From: a virus
Reading direction: 5' to 3' (one strand)
DNA length: 64,000 bases
IMG/VR virus record: IMGVR_UViG_3300031963_000041
Span: 40,495-104,494 of that record
Of this stretch, positions 47,399 to 54,801 are shown piece after piece (position 1 is the stretch's first letter; the number at the start of each line of letters is the position of its first letter). Under the pieces are notes generated by a model. The model was given only the letters and a program-made list of their open reading frames with translations, searched no databases and was not told the origin of the DNA. Made by a program: the position numbers and the translations under genes.

Positions 47399-48538
47399 AT
47401 GACATCATATTTTAAAACTGCAACCAAAGGCACCAATCCATTTGCACCTCCTCCCAAAGACATCCAGACACCTTTGGTATCTACGGGCAATATCTACGAA
47501 CCTCTGGTACAACGTGCCATGGGCATCGCCAACGAAGATGTAATTGAAAAAGCCATTGAATCGCTGAAGGCTAGACTTGGTGGTCAGCGATACAAACAGG
47601 AACACTTCGGTCGCCTAGAACTGATTGATCCAAATCTGATTGACATCAACATTGATATCCAACGTCTGCTGGAAAAAGCGCACATCGGTGGCAACATCAT
47701 TGAACTGTTTGATCCCAGGATCATGCAACCTTTGAACGTGATCTACATCAAGGCCACTGGTCGCTACAGTGCCTGGGAGGGCCAACAGAGTGGAACAGCC
47801 TTTGCACTGATGTTTTACTTTGGATTGATCGATCCAGACACACTGATTCAGTGCAAGGTTGTGGATGATGATCTTGAGGTTCCAGGATCCACACTTCGAG
47901 GTGAAGCAGTGGGCAACTATGGTTTCCGTTGCATCAACTACAAAGGTCGCAAAGAGCCCGATCTGTTCTATATTTTCCGTAGCATGGTCAATGGTGTCAG
48001 ATTGTATGACAGTGAACTTACTGAAGACCTGCAGGCCAATGAGATACAGAACATGCTACAATCGCACAACATGTTTGCCGCTCCCGGAGTAGAAGCACAA
48101 GGTCAACGAGCCAAACCCGGTATGGTAACCCATGTCAGTAGCATGCTCAAGCTGGCCGGACATGGCACTGAACCTGACCACTTTGAAGTGACCAAGGGTG
48201 ATCTTGACTGGGTGCTCAAGTGGCATGATCAGTTCTATGCCAGCGAAAAAGGTGTAGATGGCGGCTATCTCATCACGTTTGGTAGATTCGCTGTGCTGTG
48301 TCGCAACCAAGGCATAGAAATCACTCGCGAGCATGAACTAGAATTCTACAAGCACATGAAACGCTATGGGTCGCCTAAAGCGTTCCATCAAGACTGCTGG
48401 CAACGCTACAAAAAATGGGCCGGATCGGGATGGAAGGATGCCTGTCTGTTGCCCATCTGGATCAAAGACTACATGAAAAAAGGAGGCACACTGCCTCTGC
48501 CCACAGTGCCAAACTATGACGAATACAAGTCTCTCTGA
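47399..48538 (+). CDS. ParB-like fold protein with GQQ variant motif, 379 aa
   Basis: VIYIKATGRYSAWEGQQSGT occupies the place of the ParB-like GQHR site but reads GQQS, and LMFYFGLIDPDTLIQCKVVD follows in the expected order. The C-terminal half is helical (DLDWVLKWHDQFYASEKGVD, YKHMKRYGSPKAFHQDCWQR). No Shine-Dalgarno; the 21-nt leader is AT-rich. Distant relative of the gene at 41632, with an altered active-site motif. Confidence 0.7.
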   Translation: MTSYFKTATKGTNPFAPPPKDIQTPLVSTGNIYEPLVQRAMGIANEDVIEKAIESLKARLGGQRYKQEHFGRLELIDPNLIDINIDIQRLLEKAHIGGNIIELFDPRIMQPLNVIYIKATGRYSAWEGQQSGTAFALMFYFGLIDPDTLIQCKVVDDDLEVPGSTLRGEAVGNYGFRCINYKGRKEPDLFYIFRSMVNGVRLYDSELTEDLQANEIQNMLQSHNMFAAPGVEAQGQRAKPGMVTHVSSMLKLAGHGTEPDHFEVTKGDLDWVLKWHDQFYASEKGVDGGYLITFGRFAVLCRNQGIEITREHELEFYKHMKRYGSPKAFHQDCWQRYKKWAGSGWKDACLLPIWIKDYMKKGGTLPLPTVPNYDEYKSL

Positions 48539-48884
48539 CGCACATAATTTTTACCTTTGGCGCCATCGTTATGTGGACGATGATACCGAAGCAGTGATCA
48601 CACGCACCTGTTTTGGTATCACTGGCAATCTCGATTCCAGGCAAAATGGCTATGAAGGTCATGTGGGACACGCAGTGCGCTGGGCGGCCACTTGGTCTGG
48701 GCCCGAACGCCCTATCCGAGAACTGGAACATCGTCTCAAGGCAGCCTTCCGTGATTATCTCGTCAGCGGACACAATGACTATGTATATGAGTGGGTGGAC
48801 GAAACCATACCATTCGAAACCATCCGCAACTGGGTGGAGTGGGAAGTAGAAAACACATTTTCTGATATCCGCCGTGACACATAG
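48516..48884 (+). CDS. GIY-YIG-like protein, 122 aa
   Basis: FYLWRHRYVDDDTEAVITRT, CFGITGNLDSRQNGYEGHVG, then IRELEHRLKAAFRDYLV and YEWVDETIPFETIRNWVEWE: strand-loop-strand, a conserved G-I-T and Arg, and a downstream L-E recall the GIY-YIG nuclease core (normally GIY...YIG, R, E). The first Tyr motif is not obvious, so this is a distant match. It overlaps both neighbours and precedes a methyltransferase. Confidence 0.6.
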   Translation: MTNTSLSDAHNFYLWRHRYVDDDTEAVITRTCFGITGNLDSRQNGYEGHVGHAVRWAATWSGPERPIRELEHRLKAAFRDYLVSGHNDYVYEWVDETIPFETIRNWVEWEVENTFSDIRRDT

Positions 48885-49599
48885 CATCTACCAGCAGGAC
48901 TGTGTAGTGGGCATGCAGGAACACGTGGCCGATGGCACAGTAGATCTCATATTCACTGATCCGCCCTATGGCATAGCCGGTGATCAACTAGACACGCACT
49001 ACAATCGAGACGACAGCAAGGTCATCGCCGGTTATGTGGATGTGCCCAGAGATCAATATGCCCAATGGTGTCATGCCTGGATCCAGGAATGTGAGCGAGT
49101 GTTGCGGCCCGGTGGATCCTTGTATATCGTGTCTGGCTATTCAAATCTACATCATATTCTCAACGCCTTGCACTACACACAACTCGAAGAAATCAATCAT
49201 ATCATCGCCCAATACACCTTTGGAGTATACACCAAAAAGAAATGGGTCTCGAGCCATTACCATGTGCTGTTCTGGTCCAAGCGAGAACGAGGCCAACAGA
49301 AGAGGATCTTCAACACACATTGTCGTTTTGCTGATACCACAGAATCATACAACGACCGACTCAGTGTGCAGACCTTGCCTAGAGAATACAAGACGGGCGA
49401 GATCCGCAACAACAATCAGTTGGCCGAATCGTTCATTGAAAAGTTCATCGATTACAGTTCCAATCTAGGAGACTTGGTGCTGGATCCCTTTGGAGGATCG
49501 TTCTCCACGGGCCGTGCCGCTCTCCGGTTGGGACGTAGATTCGTTGGATTCGAACTCAACCCACACGCATACCAACATTTTGGGCAGACCCTAGGTTAG
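48874..49599 (+). CDS. DNA methyltransferase, beta-class with DPPY motif
   Basis: 241 aa, GTG start inside the previous gene. Motif IV FTDPPYGIAGDQ (DPPY at 29-32) and C-terminal motif I LDPFGGSFSTGRAALRLG give the beta-class order; DPPY usually marks N6-adenine methylation. Distinct from the TSPPY enzyme at 36467. It may modify phage DNA at another site. The stop codon TAG lies inside the stem of cassette 4. Confidence 0.92.
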   Translation: MTHSIYQQDCVVGMQEHVADGTVDLIFTDPPYGIAGDQLDTHYNRDDSKVIAGYVDVPRDQYAQWCHAWIQECERVLRPGGSLYIVSGYSNLHHILNALHYTQLEEINHIIAQYTFGVYTKKKWVSSHYHVLFWSKRERGQQKRIFNTHCRFADTTESYNDRLSVQTLPREYKTGEIRNNNQLAESFIEKFIDYSSNLGDLVLDPFGGSFSTGRAALRLGRRFVGFELNPHAYQHFGQTLG

Positions 49600-49646
49600 T
49601 GCCCACTGACCCCGCGGTTGACCAGAAATAGCCATTTTGCTATAAT
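49594..49646 (+). promoter_or_regulatory. Stem-loop plus early promoter cassette, copy 4
   Basis: GGTTAGTGCCCACTGACC (49594-49611) pairs with one G-U in the RNA; loop GCCC. TTGACC (49618-49623), spacer AGAAATAGCCATTTTGC, TATAAT (49641-49646). The stem overlaps the methyltransferase stop codon. Confidence 0.9.
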
Positions 49647-49672
49647 TAGGACATACTTTAAAAAGGAGCCCT

Positions 49673-49939
49673 ATGAAACTGGACCCATGGACGCAGTTCA
49701 ATCTCAGCAGAGAAGATCAACAGTTCTTCACAGCATTCGCCAGCCCCACCACAGAATCCAGCCTAGTCAAAGATGTGCCCATTGGCGCCCTGGAACAGGT
49801 GCGCCCTATCCTGGCCCGCATCCGAGCCCTCAGCGGACGCAAGACCTACATCATGTTCCGTGGGCGCAAAAATCGATACCACGGGCAAAGCACCACTTGG
49901 AAACAAGATGCCAACCGTTTTGCGGTGTATTTTAGGTAA
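49673..49939 (+). CDS. Early phage protein, 88 aa
   Basis: ATG 49673 after AAAGGAGC. MKLDPWTQFNLSREDQQFFT, then IRALSGRKTYIMFRGRKNRY and a basic end HGQSTTWKQDANRFAVYFR. The basic C-terminal half suggests nucleic-acid contact. Single-gene unit bounded by cassettes 4 and 5. Unknown function. Confidence 0.7.
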   Translation: MKLDPWTQFNLSREDQQFFTAFASPTTESSLVKDVPIGALEQVRPILARIRALSGRKTYIMFRGRKNRYHGQSTTWKQDANRFAVYFR

Positions 49940-49999
49940 GTGGGCACTAACCTACGGGTTTTTGCCCAGGTTGACCGAAATTTACCATTTTGCTATAAT
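49935..49999 (+). promoter_or_regulatory. Stem-loop plus early promoter cassette, copy 5
   Basis: GGTAAGTGGGCACTAACC (49935-49952) contains the upstream TAA; GTTTTTGCCCAGG follows, then TTGACC (49971-49976), 17-nt spacer and TATAAT (49994-49999), and TATAGTAAAT at the start region. It drives a long operon of small genes to about 52.5 kb. Confidence 0.9.
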
Positions 50000-50031
50000 A
50001 TAGGTATAGTAAATGATAAGGAGTTAGCCCT

Positions 50032-50331
50032 ATGTTAAAAAGAACACTGAAATTCACCAATGCCGCGGACATCGATGACATCATCCGTGCATACGATTTC
50101 AAACCCATGGCAGGTCGTGAAGACTGCTATGTGGAAGGCAAGGTCATCACCAAAGGTTACAATCCTGAAATGGGTTATTCATGTTTCTGCATCAAAGCCA
50201 CCCGTGACGTGTTCGGTGGTGAAGACCAGCCCGAAGGAACCCGAGGTAGCCGAGTAGGCAAACTGGTCTACGTGCCTTTTGAAGTTGATTTCCTCGAGCA
50301 CGATGCTCGTATCATGAACCTTTCCAAGTAA
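50032..50331 (+). CDS. Early phage protein, 99 aa
   Basis: ATG 50032 after AAGGAG. MLKRTLKFTNAADIDDIIRA, YDFKPMAGREDCYVEGKVIT and YSCFCIKATRDVFGGE: beta-rich with three Cys. Recognisable as a recurrent early protein of T4-type phages, function unknown. First gene behind cassette 5. Confidence 0.75.
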   Translation: MLKRTLKFTNAADIDDIIRAYDFKPMAGREDCYVEGKVITKGYNPEMGYSCFCIKATRDVFGGEDQPEGTRGSRVGKLVYVPFEVDFLEHDARIMNLSK

Positions 50332-50341
50332 GGAGCCCAAA

Positions 50342-50683
50342 ATGGAATACACTCAAGATCAAGTGAACGCAATCGTGGCCGAAGCCAAAAGCGAAGCATT
50401 CAAGGCCGCAGACAATTTTTTCCAGACTCGTTTGGGCGGCCGAGACCAGATGGCCTGTGGTTTTGCCTGGGTTGACATCTTTGGTATCAAAGGTAATACC
50501 CGATTGGGTCGCATGCTCAAGACAGCAGGTCTGCGCAAGAGTTACTCAGGCGGTCTGCAGATCTGGAACCCAGCCAATTATGGTTGCCAGAACGTTGACA
50601 CTCTTGAAGCCGGTGCCGAAGCGGCCGCCAAGATTTTTGAGAAGTATGGTTTCCGTGCCTATGCTGGTAGCCGCTTAGACTAA
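50342..50683 (+). CDS. Early phage protein, 113 aa
   Basis: MEYTQDQVNAIVAEAKSEAF, GRDQMACGFAWVDIFGIKGN, then the end FEKYGFRAYAGSRLD. The C-G-F-A-W-V...G-I-K-G-N-T segment is characteristic of a common phage family. Soluble, alpha/beta. The SD is AAGGAGCC. Confidence 0.78.
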   Translation: MEYTQDQVNAIVAEAKSEAFKAADNFFQTRLGGRDQMACGFAWVDIFGIKGNTRLGRMLKTAGLRKSYSGGLQIWNPANYGCQNVDTLEAGAEAAAKIFEKYGFRAYAGSRLD

Positions 50684-50692
50684 GGAGACAGC

Positions 50693-50884
50693 ATGAAATT
50701 TGAAGACATCAAAGCCGAAATCTCCCGTAGCGACATCGTGGTGTTGAAACAAAGATACGAACTGTATCGTGATCTCAAAAGCATGGGAGTGGTTGACATC
50801 ATGGTGCGAGATTTGCTAGAATTAGAACTTGCTCGCCGGGGTGTGTTTGAAGACCTTGGCCCTTATCGAACCATCAATAGTTAA
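50693..50884 (+). CDS. Early phage protein, 63 aa
   Basis: MKFEDIKAEISRSDIVVLKQ, then LKSMGVVDIMVRDLLELELA is an all-helical small protein behind AAGGAGAC. No recognisable family. Part of the cassette-5 operon. Confidence 0.65.
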   Translation: MKFEDIKAEISRSDIVVLKQRYELYRDLKSMGVVDIMVRDLLELELARRGVFEDLGPYRTINS

Positions 50885-50893
50885 GGAGACAAT

Positions 50894-51361
50894 GTGAACT
50901 GTTCACCTACACTGACCGCAGAAGAATTCAAAGTGTTGCACAACAGCCTCTGTGCTTTGAGCACTATCGACCATCCTCGAGTGTCTGAATTAGTCGAACG
51001 CATCCGCGAGGTAGCCCTCAAAGGTGCCTACGAGCAAGATTCGGCGGCATTCGACCGCAAATGGAAACAATATGATCATTGGCGTGGGCACTACGGGCTG
51101 ACCAGCACCTGGAGCATCTACGAAGTGGACAACATGACCCTATGCCATCCCTACAAGGACGCAGAGTATGTGGTCTATGATCAGCACTGGGGCGACGGTG
51201 GTGAAGTGGTTCGCAAGATCGAAGGCCGAGATTGGAATGCCTTGTATCGCGCCGCTGACTCTGCCATACAAGCCTCGGGCGATGGCCATCATTGCTTCAT
51301 CGAATCATTTGAGCCCATCGCTGATAAACCCGGGCATCTGCGGTTGAGCACCGGCAGTTGA
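50894..51361 (+). CDS. Early phage protein, 155 aa
   Basis: GTG start after AAGGAGAC. TLTAEEFKVLHNSLCALSTI at the N-terminus is helical; the middle KWKQYDHWRGHYGLTSTWSI and YEVDNMTLCHPYKDAEYVVY and the end GHHCFIESFEPIADKPGHLR are phage-family stretches. Many Trp and His. Function unknown. Confidence 0.72.
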   Translation: MNCSPTLTAEEFKVLHNSLCALSTIDHPRVSELVERIREVALKGAYEQDSAAFDRKWKQYDHWRGHYGLTSTWSIYEVDNMTLCHPYKDAEYVVYDQHWGDGGEVVRKIEGRDWNALYRAADSAIQASGDGHHCFIESFEPIADKPGHLRLSTGS

Positions 51362-51362
51362 T

Positions 51363-51701
51363 ATGAGCAAGACCGTGGCGCTGATGTGGGATTGTCTGGG
51401 CTTGGAGGCCGCTGTGAATGTCACTGACATCAATCAGCAAAGAATGTGGGCCGCACTAAAAGGGCAGGATCTGACCAAAGTGCGAACCGAGCCCAACCTC
51501 ATGCACTGGCGTTTACGAGCCCAGGCCAACACGCAAAGGCACTACGAGATCTATCTCTTGGAAATAGAGGATGACATCACTGTGGAAGATATCACTCAGG
51601 CATTCGAAGATGCTCCACAACAGATGGCCGATACTGTGCGGAGGATTGGTCATAAATTTTATTCAGATCGAGCGAGAGAGGATACAATAAAGATTAGGTA
51701 A
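51363..51701 (+). CDS. Early phage protein, 112 aa
   Basis: MSKTVALMWDCLGLEAAVNV, LRAQANTQRHYEIYLLEIED and MADTVRRIGHKFYSDRARED: the M-W-D-C-x-G-L-E start and the R-H-Y-E-I-Y core are typical of a family in large phages. Alpha/beta, soluble. Starts 1 nt after the preceding stop. Confidence 0.78.
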   Translation: MSKTVALMWDCLGLEAAVNVTDINQQRMWAALKGQDLTKVRTEPNLMHWRLRAQANTQRHYEIYLLEIEDDITVEDITQAFEDAPQQMADTVRRIGHKFYSDRAREDTIKIR

Positions 51702-51710
51702 GGAGAAGAT

Positions 51711-51908
51711 ATGCAAGTGAAACAAGGAAGTCTGTGGAGCAGTAGCGACGGCAAAGAATTCGTGGTGCTCCATGTGGTAGATGTAGATGGACACACCTGG
51801 GTGCATTATCGTGACCAGGAGTGCCCTGAATGTCATGAACATTCATGTTATATAGAAAGTTTCTTAGAACGTTTCACACCAATAATCAATGACCGGAGGA
51901 CGAGATAA
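51711..51908 (+). CDS. Small Cys/His-rich phage protein, 65 aa
   Basis: ATG 51711 after AAGGAGAAG. MQVKQGSLWSSSDGKEFVVL, then CPECHEHSCYIESFLERF, where C-x2-C-x2-H-x-C could bind zinc. The beta start looks like a small SH3-like barrel. TAATG junction with the next gene. Confidence 0.7.
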   Translation: MQVKQGSLWSSSDGKEFVVLHVVDVDGHTWVHYRDQECPECHEHSCYIESFLERFTPIINDRRTR

Positions 51909-52318
51909 TGGGTCTAGACATGTATGCTTACGCGGCCGCCCGCGCTGGACAACAAAAAGAATTCTGGGACACGGCTGAGTTGGCCCAAGGTAGCAACGAA
52001 TATGAGAGCAAGACCGTGGCCCGACCCAGAGAGATCGCCTACTGGCGCAAGCATCCCAACCTACACGGCTGGTTTCGGGCCGAATGGGAAAGCCTGGGCA
52101 ACGAAGGTTCGTTCAATGGTGATGAACTGGAGATCACCTGGGACATGCTGGAACGCCTGGAATACGATGTGCGGAATGGCGAACTGCCCCAGACACAAGG
52201 TTTCTTCTTCGGCAACAACTCCGATGCTGACTACTACAACGATGACTTAGAGTTTATCAAAAACGCCCGTGCGGAATTGTTCATGGGTCTCAAAGTATTC
52301 TACAATTCATCATGGTAA
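51908..52318 (+). CDS. MGLDMYAYA-family phage protein, 136 aa
   Basis: MGLDMYAYAAARAGQQKEFW is the hallmark N-terminus of a family found in many phages and some bacteria, followed by IAYWRKHPNLHGWFRAEWES and NNSDADYYNDDLEFIKNARA. GGAGG lies ahead of the ATG. No enzymatic role has been assigned to the family to my knowledge. Overlaps the next gene by 7 nt. Confidence 0.85.
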   Translation: MGLDMYAYAAARAGQQKEFWDTAELAQGSNEYESKTVARPREIAYWRKHPNLHGWFRAEWESLGNEGSFNGDELEITWDMLERLEYDVRNGELPQTQGFFFGNNSDADYYNDDLEFIKNARAELFMGLKVFYNSSW

Positions 52319-52533
52319 AAGAAACCGATTTCAGACTTTGGTTGCGCCACATGTGGTTGGCCAATTGCGAAGAGCATGATGCTTATGGTGAACCACCTTA
52401 TTCCATGACGGAATACTGGCGCCAGTATCGATGGTTCTTGCGCACTCAGTATCGCCGACACAAGAATCGCCCGCAGTATATTTCTCCAGAAATCCGGAGC
52501 ATCATGCGCCCACCGCAGGACGCAGGGTGCTAG
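52312..52533 (+). CDS. Small phage protein, 73 aa
   Basis: MVKETDFRLWLRHMWLANCE, then EHDAYGEPPYSMTEYWRQYR and a basic C-terminal end. The HxAYGExPY segment is seen in related phages. Helical, with Cys near both ends. It closes the operon; cassette 6 begins 6 nt after its stop. Confidence 0.68.
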   Translation: MVKETDFRLWLRHMWLANCEEHDAYGEPPYSMTEYWRQYRWFLRTQYRRHKNRPQYISPEIRSIMRPPQDAGC

Positions 52534-52538
52534 AACTA

Positions 52539-52603
52539 GGTAAGTGCGCACTAACATAGCGATTTTAGGGTGGTTGACCAGAAATGGCATTTTCGGTTAT
52601 AAT
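52539..52603 (+). promoter_or_regulatory. Stem-loop plus early promoter cassette, copy 6
   Basis: GGTAAGTGCGCACTAACA (52539-52556), then TTGACC (52574-52579), 18-nt spacer and TATAAT (52598-52603), with TATAGTAAATGA following. The spacer is CAGAAATGGCATTTTCGGT-like, as in copy 3. Unlike the other copies it does not overlap the upstream stop. Confidence 0.88.
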
Positions 52604-52632
52604 ATAGGTATAGTAAATGATTGGAGCCACTT

Positions 52633-53343
52633 ATGTATAGAACTTATTTCCGCCCAATGACAGCCCGTAGCCGCAAACCTCGCCAACAGCCCGCTGATGC
52701 AGTGGTATCAGCTGAAACAGTATGGGGTGCCGCGGCTCATGCGGACAGGGTCAACGGTGGTGAGTATCGCAAGGAGCCCGAATATCGTGTGCGCGAAGAT
52801 GGCACCATCACTGACGAAGTGGTGCGCCAGCCCAACAAGGTCCACATGTGGGCGGCCATCCGCGACAACTCCCTGATCACTGACGCAGATCGTGATACCG
52901 GTCGTGCCGCTTTGGATTATGTCCGCAAGAATCTGATTATCAAAGGTCTCAAAGGATCTATGTCAGATTTCGATCGTTCTTTGACCTCAGTGGTTGACAT
53001 CACTGAATTCCAGACCGGTGCAGATCGCTATGAAATCGCTCTTGTGACCAGCCAGATCCGTGCATTCCGTGAAGGCACACGCATCGAAGCCGTGATGGAC
53101 GATGTGAACCGGGCTCCGTTGGCTGACGTGGGTGCCAAGGTATCGGGACATGCCCGAGTGATCCGCGTGGTCTACAGCACCAATTACAATGTCTACTTCG
53201 TCACTGCCAAGACTGATACCAATCACATGGTGTTCTTCAGTTACAGAGAGCGCCTGGCAGTGGACAGTGAGATCGATTTCCGTGGCACCGTGAAAGCACA
53301 CAGACCGGATGCCACCCAACTCAATCGTGTGCGTTTGGCATAA
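52633..53343 (+). CDS. Phage protein, 236 aa
   Basis: ATG 52633 follows TTGGAG. MYRTYFRPMTARSRKPRQQP, GAAAHADRVNGGEYRKEPEY, VRKNLIIKGLKGSMSDFDRS and IALVTSQIRAFREG are recurrent in T4-type phage proteins of this size. A basic N-terminus and a beta-rich C-terminus (VTAKTDTNHMVFFSYRERLA). First gene behind cassette 6; function unknown. Confidence 0.76.
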   Translation: MYRTYFRPMTARSRKPRQQPADAVVSAETVWGAAAHADRVNGGEYRKEPEYRVREDGTITDEVVRQPNKVHMWAAIRDNSLITDADRDTGRAALDYVRKNLIIKGLKGSMSDFDRSLTSVVDITEFQTGADRYEIALVTSQIRAFREGTRIEAVMDDVNRAPLADVGAKVSGHARVIRVVYSTNYNVYFVTAKTDTNHMVFFSYRERLAVDSEIDFRGTVKAHRPDATQLNRVRLA

Positions 53344-53352
53344 GGAGACCGT

Positions 53353-53478
53353 ATGCAATTCTTGATAGGTATCGTGGTAGGCATCGTGATCGCCACTGCT
53401 GGTTTCAGCGGTGTGGCTCGCATGCTGGACCGTGGAGTAGAAGCAGTGAAAACCCAAACCGAGGAACTTACCAAATGA
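53353..53478 (+). CDS. Small membrane protein, 41 aa
   Basis: ATG 53353 after TAAGGAGACC. One helix (FLIGIVVGIVIATAGFSGVA) followed by RMLDRGVEAVKTQTEELTK; the L-I-G-I-V-x-G-I...G-F-S-G-V-A-x-x-L-D-R-G-V pattern is widespread in T4-type phages. ATGA overlap downstream. Confidence 0.72.
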   Translation: MQFLIGIVVGIVIATAGFSGVARMLDRGVEAVKTQTEELTK

Positions 53479-53813
53479 GTCTTGACCCTTTGACTGACGC
53501 CAACTTTGATCTAGAACAACAGATCCTGCGATGCTGGAACATCGTGGATGACATCAGAGAGATCGTGGAAGATCTCCAAAGCGGACACATGGACCAGGCC
53601 GAAATGGTAGAGGCACTGACAGCCTACCGACAGGTCTATGCCAACCGTTTTGAGCGCACCTTCCGCACCTATGAAACCGTGTGTCGTGGCCTGCATGGGC
53701 TCAGGGCACAGGTCCGAGACTTTGAACTTGCCCAAACTGCTGGCCCAAAATCCGGCAAAATGGGCAAATCAAAGAAGCAGAAACCGGTTGACACAAAATC
53801 GGAATCTTGCTAA
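53475..53813 (+). CDS. Helical phage protein, 112 aa
   Basis: MSLDPLTDANFDLEQQILRC, then WNIVDDIREIVEDLQSGHMD and a coiled helix to FELAQTAGPKSGK with a Lys-rich end. The F-D-L-E-Q-x-I-x-x-C-W start is common to a phage family. The promoter at 53788 lies in its last codons. Confidence 0.76.
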   Translation: MSLDPLTDANFDLEQQILRCWNIVDDIREIVEDLQSGHMDQAEMVEALTAYRQVYANRFERTFRTYETVCRGLHGLRAQVRDFELAQTAGPKSGKMGKSKKQKPVDTKSESC

Positions 53814-53816
53814 AAT
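53788..53816 (+). promoter_or_regulatory. Early promoter with a leaderless 26-codon ORF
   Basis: TTGACA (53788-53793), 17-nt spacer, TAAAAT (53811-53816). ATG 53823 is 7 nt after the -10 and opens a 26-codon ORF that runs into the next gene. Confidence 0.7.
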
Positions 53817-53822
53817 ATGGGT

Positions 53823-53903
53823 ATGCTAAGAAATTGGCATATCAAGTTTAATTTAAATTCAACTTTAGGCAACTTAGAAAGGCAATTTTATTATGGCAAC
53901 TGA
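53823..53903 (+). CDS. Possible 26-aa leader ORF
   Basis: MLRNWHIKFNLNSTLGNLER and six residues, ending 11 nt inside the next gene. It starts where the transcript should start. The ATGCTAAGAAAT start is identical to that of the leaderless gene at 37294, so it may be a promoter-linked start signal or a translational coupler. Confidence 0.35.
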   Translation: MLRNWHIKFNLNSTLGNLERQFYYGN

Positions 53904-54228
53904 AAAACTCTTTACTGTAGCAGGCACAGCAACAAACCCAGATGGCACAACCAAGGCTCGTTTCGCCAACGACATGGTAGCCCGCGTCAAGATCTTGACC
54001 AAGGCCAAGTGCTCCAACATCAACCTCGTGGAACTTCCACGTGCCATGACCAAACTCGAGGCATTGCAGTATCTGCAAGAGCAAGGTCAGACTGGTGATG
54101 CTGGCTATGCAGTAGCCAACAAGTTGGCTGAGAAGACCAAGATCGCCAAGCGTGGCGAGATCAAGGTCGCGGCCAAGCCCAAGGCTGTGAAAGCCAAGCA
54201 GACCACTGCTGTGGCCGACGAAGCCTAA
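53893..54228 (+). CDS. Early phage protein, 111 aa
   Basis: MATEKLFTVAGTATNPDGTT, KARFANDMVARVKILTKAKC and VELPRAMTKLEALQYLQE, then a Lys/Ala-rich tail (KVAAKPKAVKAKQTTAV). The LFTVAGT...ARFAND start recurs in T4-type phages. The basic tail suggests nucleic-acid binding. A good terminator follows, so this gene forms its own unit with its promoter at 53788. Confidence 0.8.
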   Translation: MATEKLFTVAGTATNPDGTTKARFANDMVARVKILTKAKCSNINLVELPRAMTKLEALQYLQEQGQTGDAGYAVANKLAEKTKIAKRGEIKVAAKPKAVKAKQTTAVADEA

Positions 54229-54247
54229 TCGCTGTCAGCGATCTACA

Positions 54248-54277
54248 AAAGCGGCTCCAGCAGGGCCGCTTTTTTTA
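54248..54277 (+). terminator. Intrinsic terminator
   Basis: AAAGCGGC (54248-54255) pairs with GCCGCTTT (54265-54272), 9-nt loop, T-run to 54276. TAAATA (54294-54299) follows it, 8 nt ahead of the next ATG. Confidence 0.88.
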
Positions 54278-54307
54278 TGACTTCAAAAAGGATTAAATAA
54301 CTACACC

Positions 54308-54577
54308 ATGGATCGTCAAGAAGATCTGGCATTTGAAATACTCAACGAAGAAGCCGTAAGAGAGTTGGTGGTAAACCTCTGTTGGGTCCTTACCGAACAT
54401 GGCATAACCGAGATCCACGTGGGTGGGCTCATGCGGTTGGTAGGAATAGATTGCGAAACTGCCTCCGACTACGATGGTGATGTAATGGTCATCACGGACA
54501 TACAACAAAAAATAAAAGAAGAAGGCGAAACCAGCGAGTTGATTGAAACACGCCCAGCCGACAGCACTTTACACTGA
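54308..54577 (+). CDS. Phage protein, 89 aa
   Basis: MDRQEDLAFEILNEEAVREL, VVNLCWVLTEHGITEIHVGG and LMRLVGIDCETASDYDGDVM form a small acidic alpha/beta protein. No Shine-Dalgarno; a TAAATA late-type box ends 8 nt before the ATG, so the message could be leaderless. Unknown function. TGATG junction downstream. Confidence 0.65.
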   Translation: MDRQEDLAFEILNEEAVRELVVNLCWVLTEHGITEIHVGGLMRLVGIDCETASDYDGDVMVITDIQQKIKEEGETSELIETRPADSTLH

Positions 54578-54801
54578 TGAACGAACCACTTTATATCGTG
54601 ATCTTCCGTGGATCCGATGCCCAGAAGCACCTCTTGTCTTGGGCAAAACAACACGGATTGGATCAACGTCATGTTGACAAAAACCGATTGAATCTCTATA
54701 ATCAAAACATGCTTGATAAATTCCGTATGACCTGGACCCAGACCTGGAGTGCCGTGACCATATGGGATTGCTGGAACAAGCGCCACCTAGAGGTCCGCTG
54801 A
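54577..54801 (+). CDS. Small phage protein, 74 aa
   Basis: MNEPLYIVIFRGSDAQKHLL, SWAKQHGLDQRHVDKNRLNL and TWTQTWSAVTIWDCWNKRHL: alpha/beta with an aromatic end. TTGACA (54674-54679), 17-nt spacer and TATAAT (54697-54702) lie inside it and probably drive the following genes. Confidence 0.65.
   Translation: MNEPLYIVIFRGSDAQKHLLSWAKQHGLDQRHVDKNRLNLYNQNMLDKFRMTWTQTWSAVTIWDCWNKRHLEVR
54674..54702 (+). promoter_or_regulatory. Promoter inside a coding sequence
   Basis: Perfect TTGACA-17-TATAAT. The nearest downstream start is TTG 54802, about 95 nt away. Confidence 0.65.

Noticed and set aside
129-52556. 18-nt repeats considered as CRISPR or attachment sites
   Set aside because: Copies are kilobases apart, each next to a promoter, with no spacers or integrase; they fit stem-loop/promoter cassettes.
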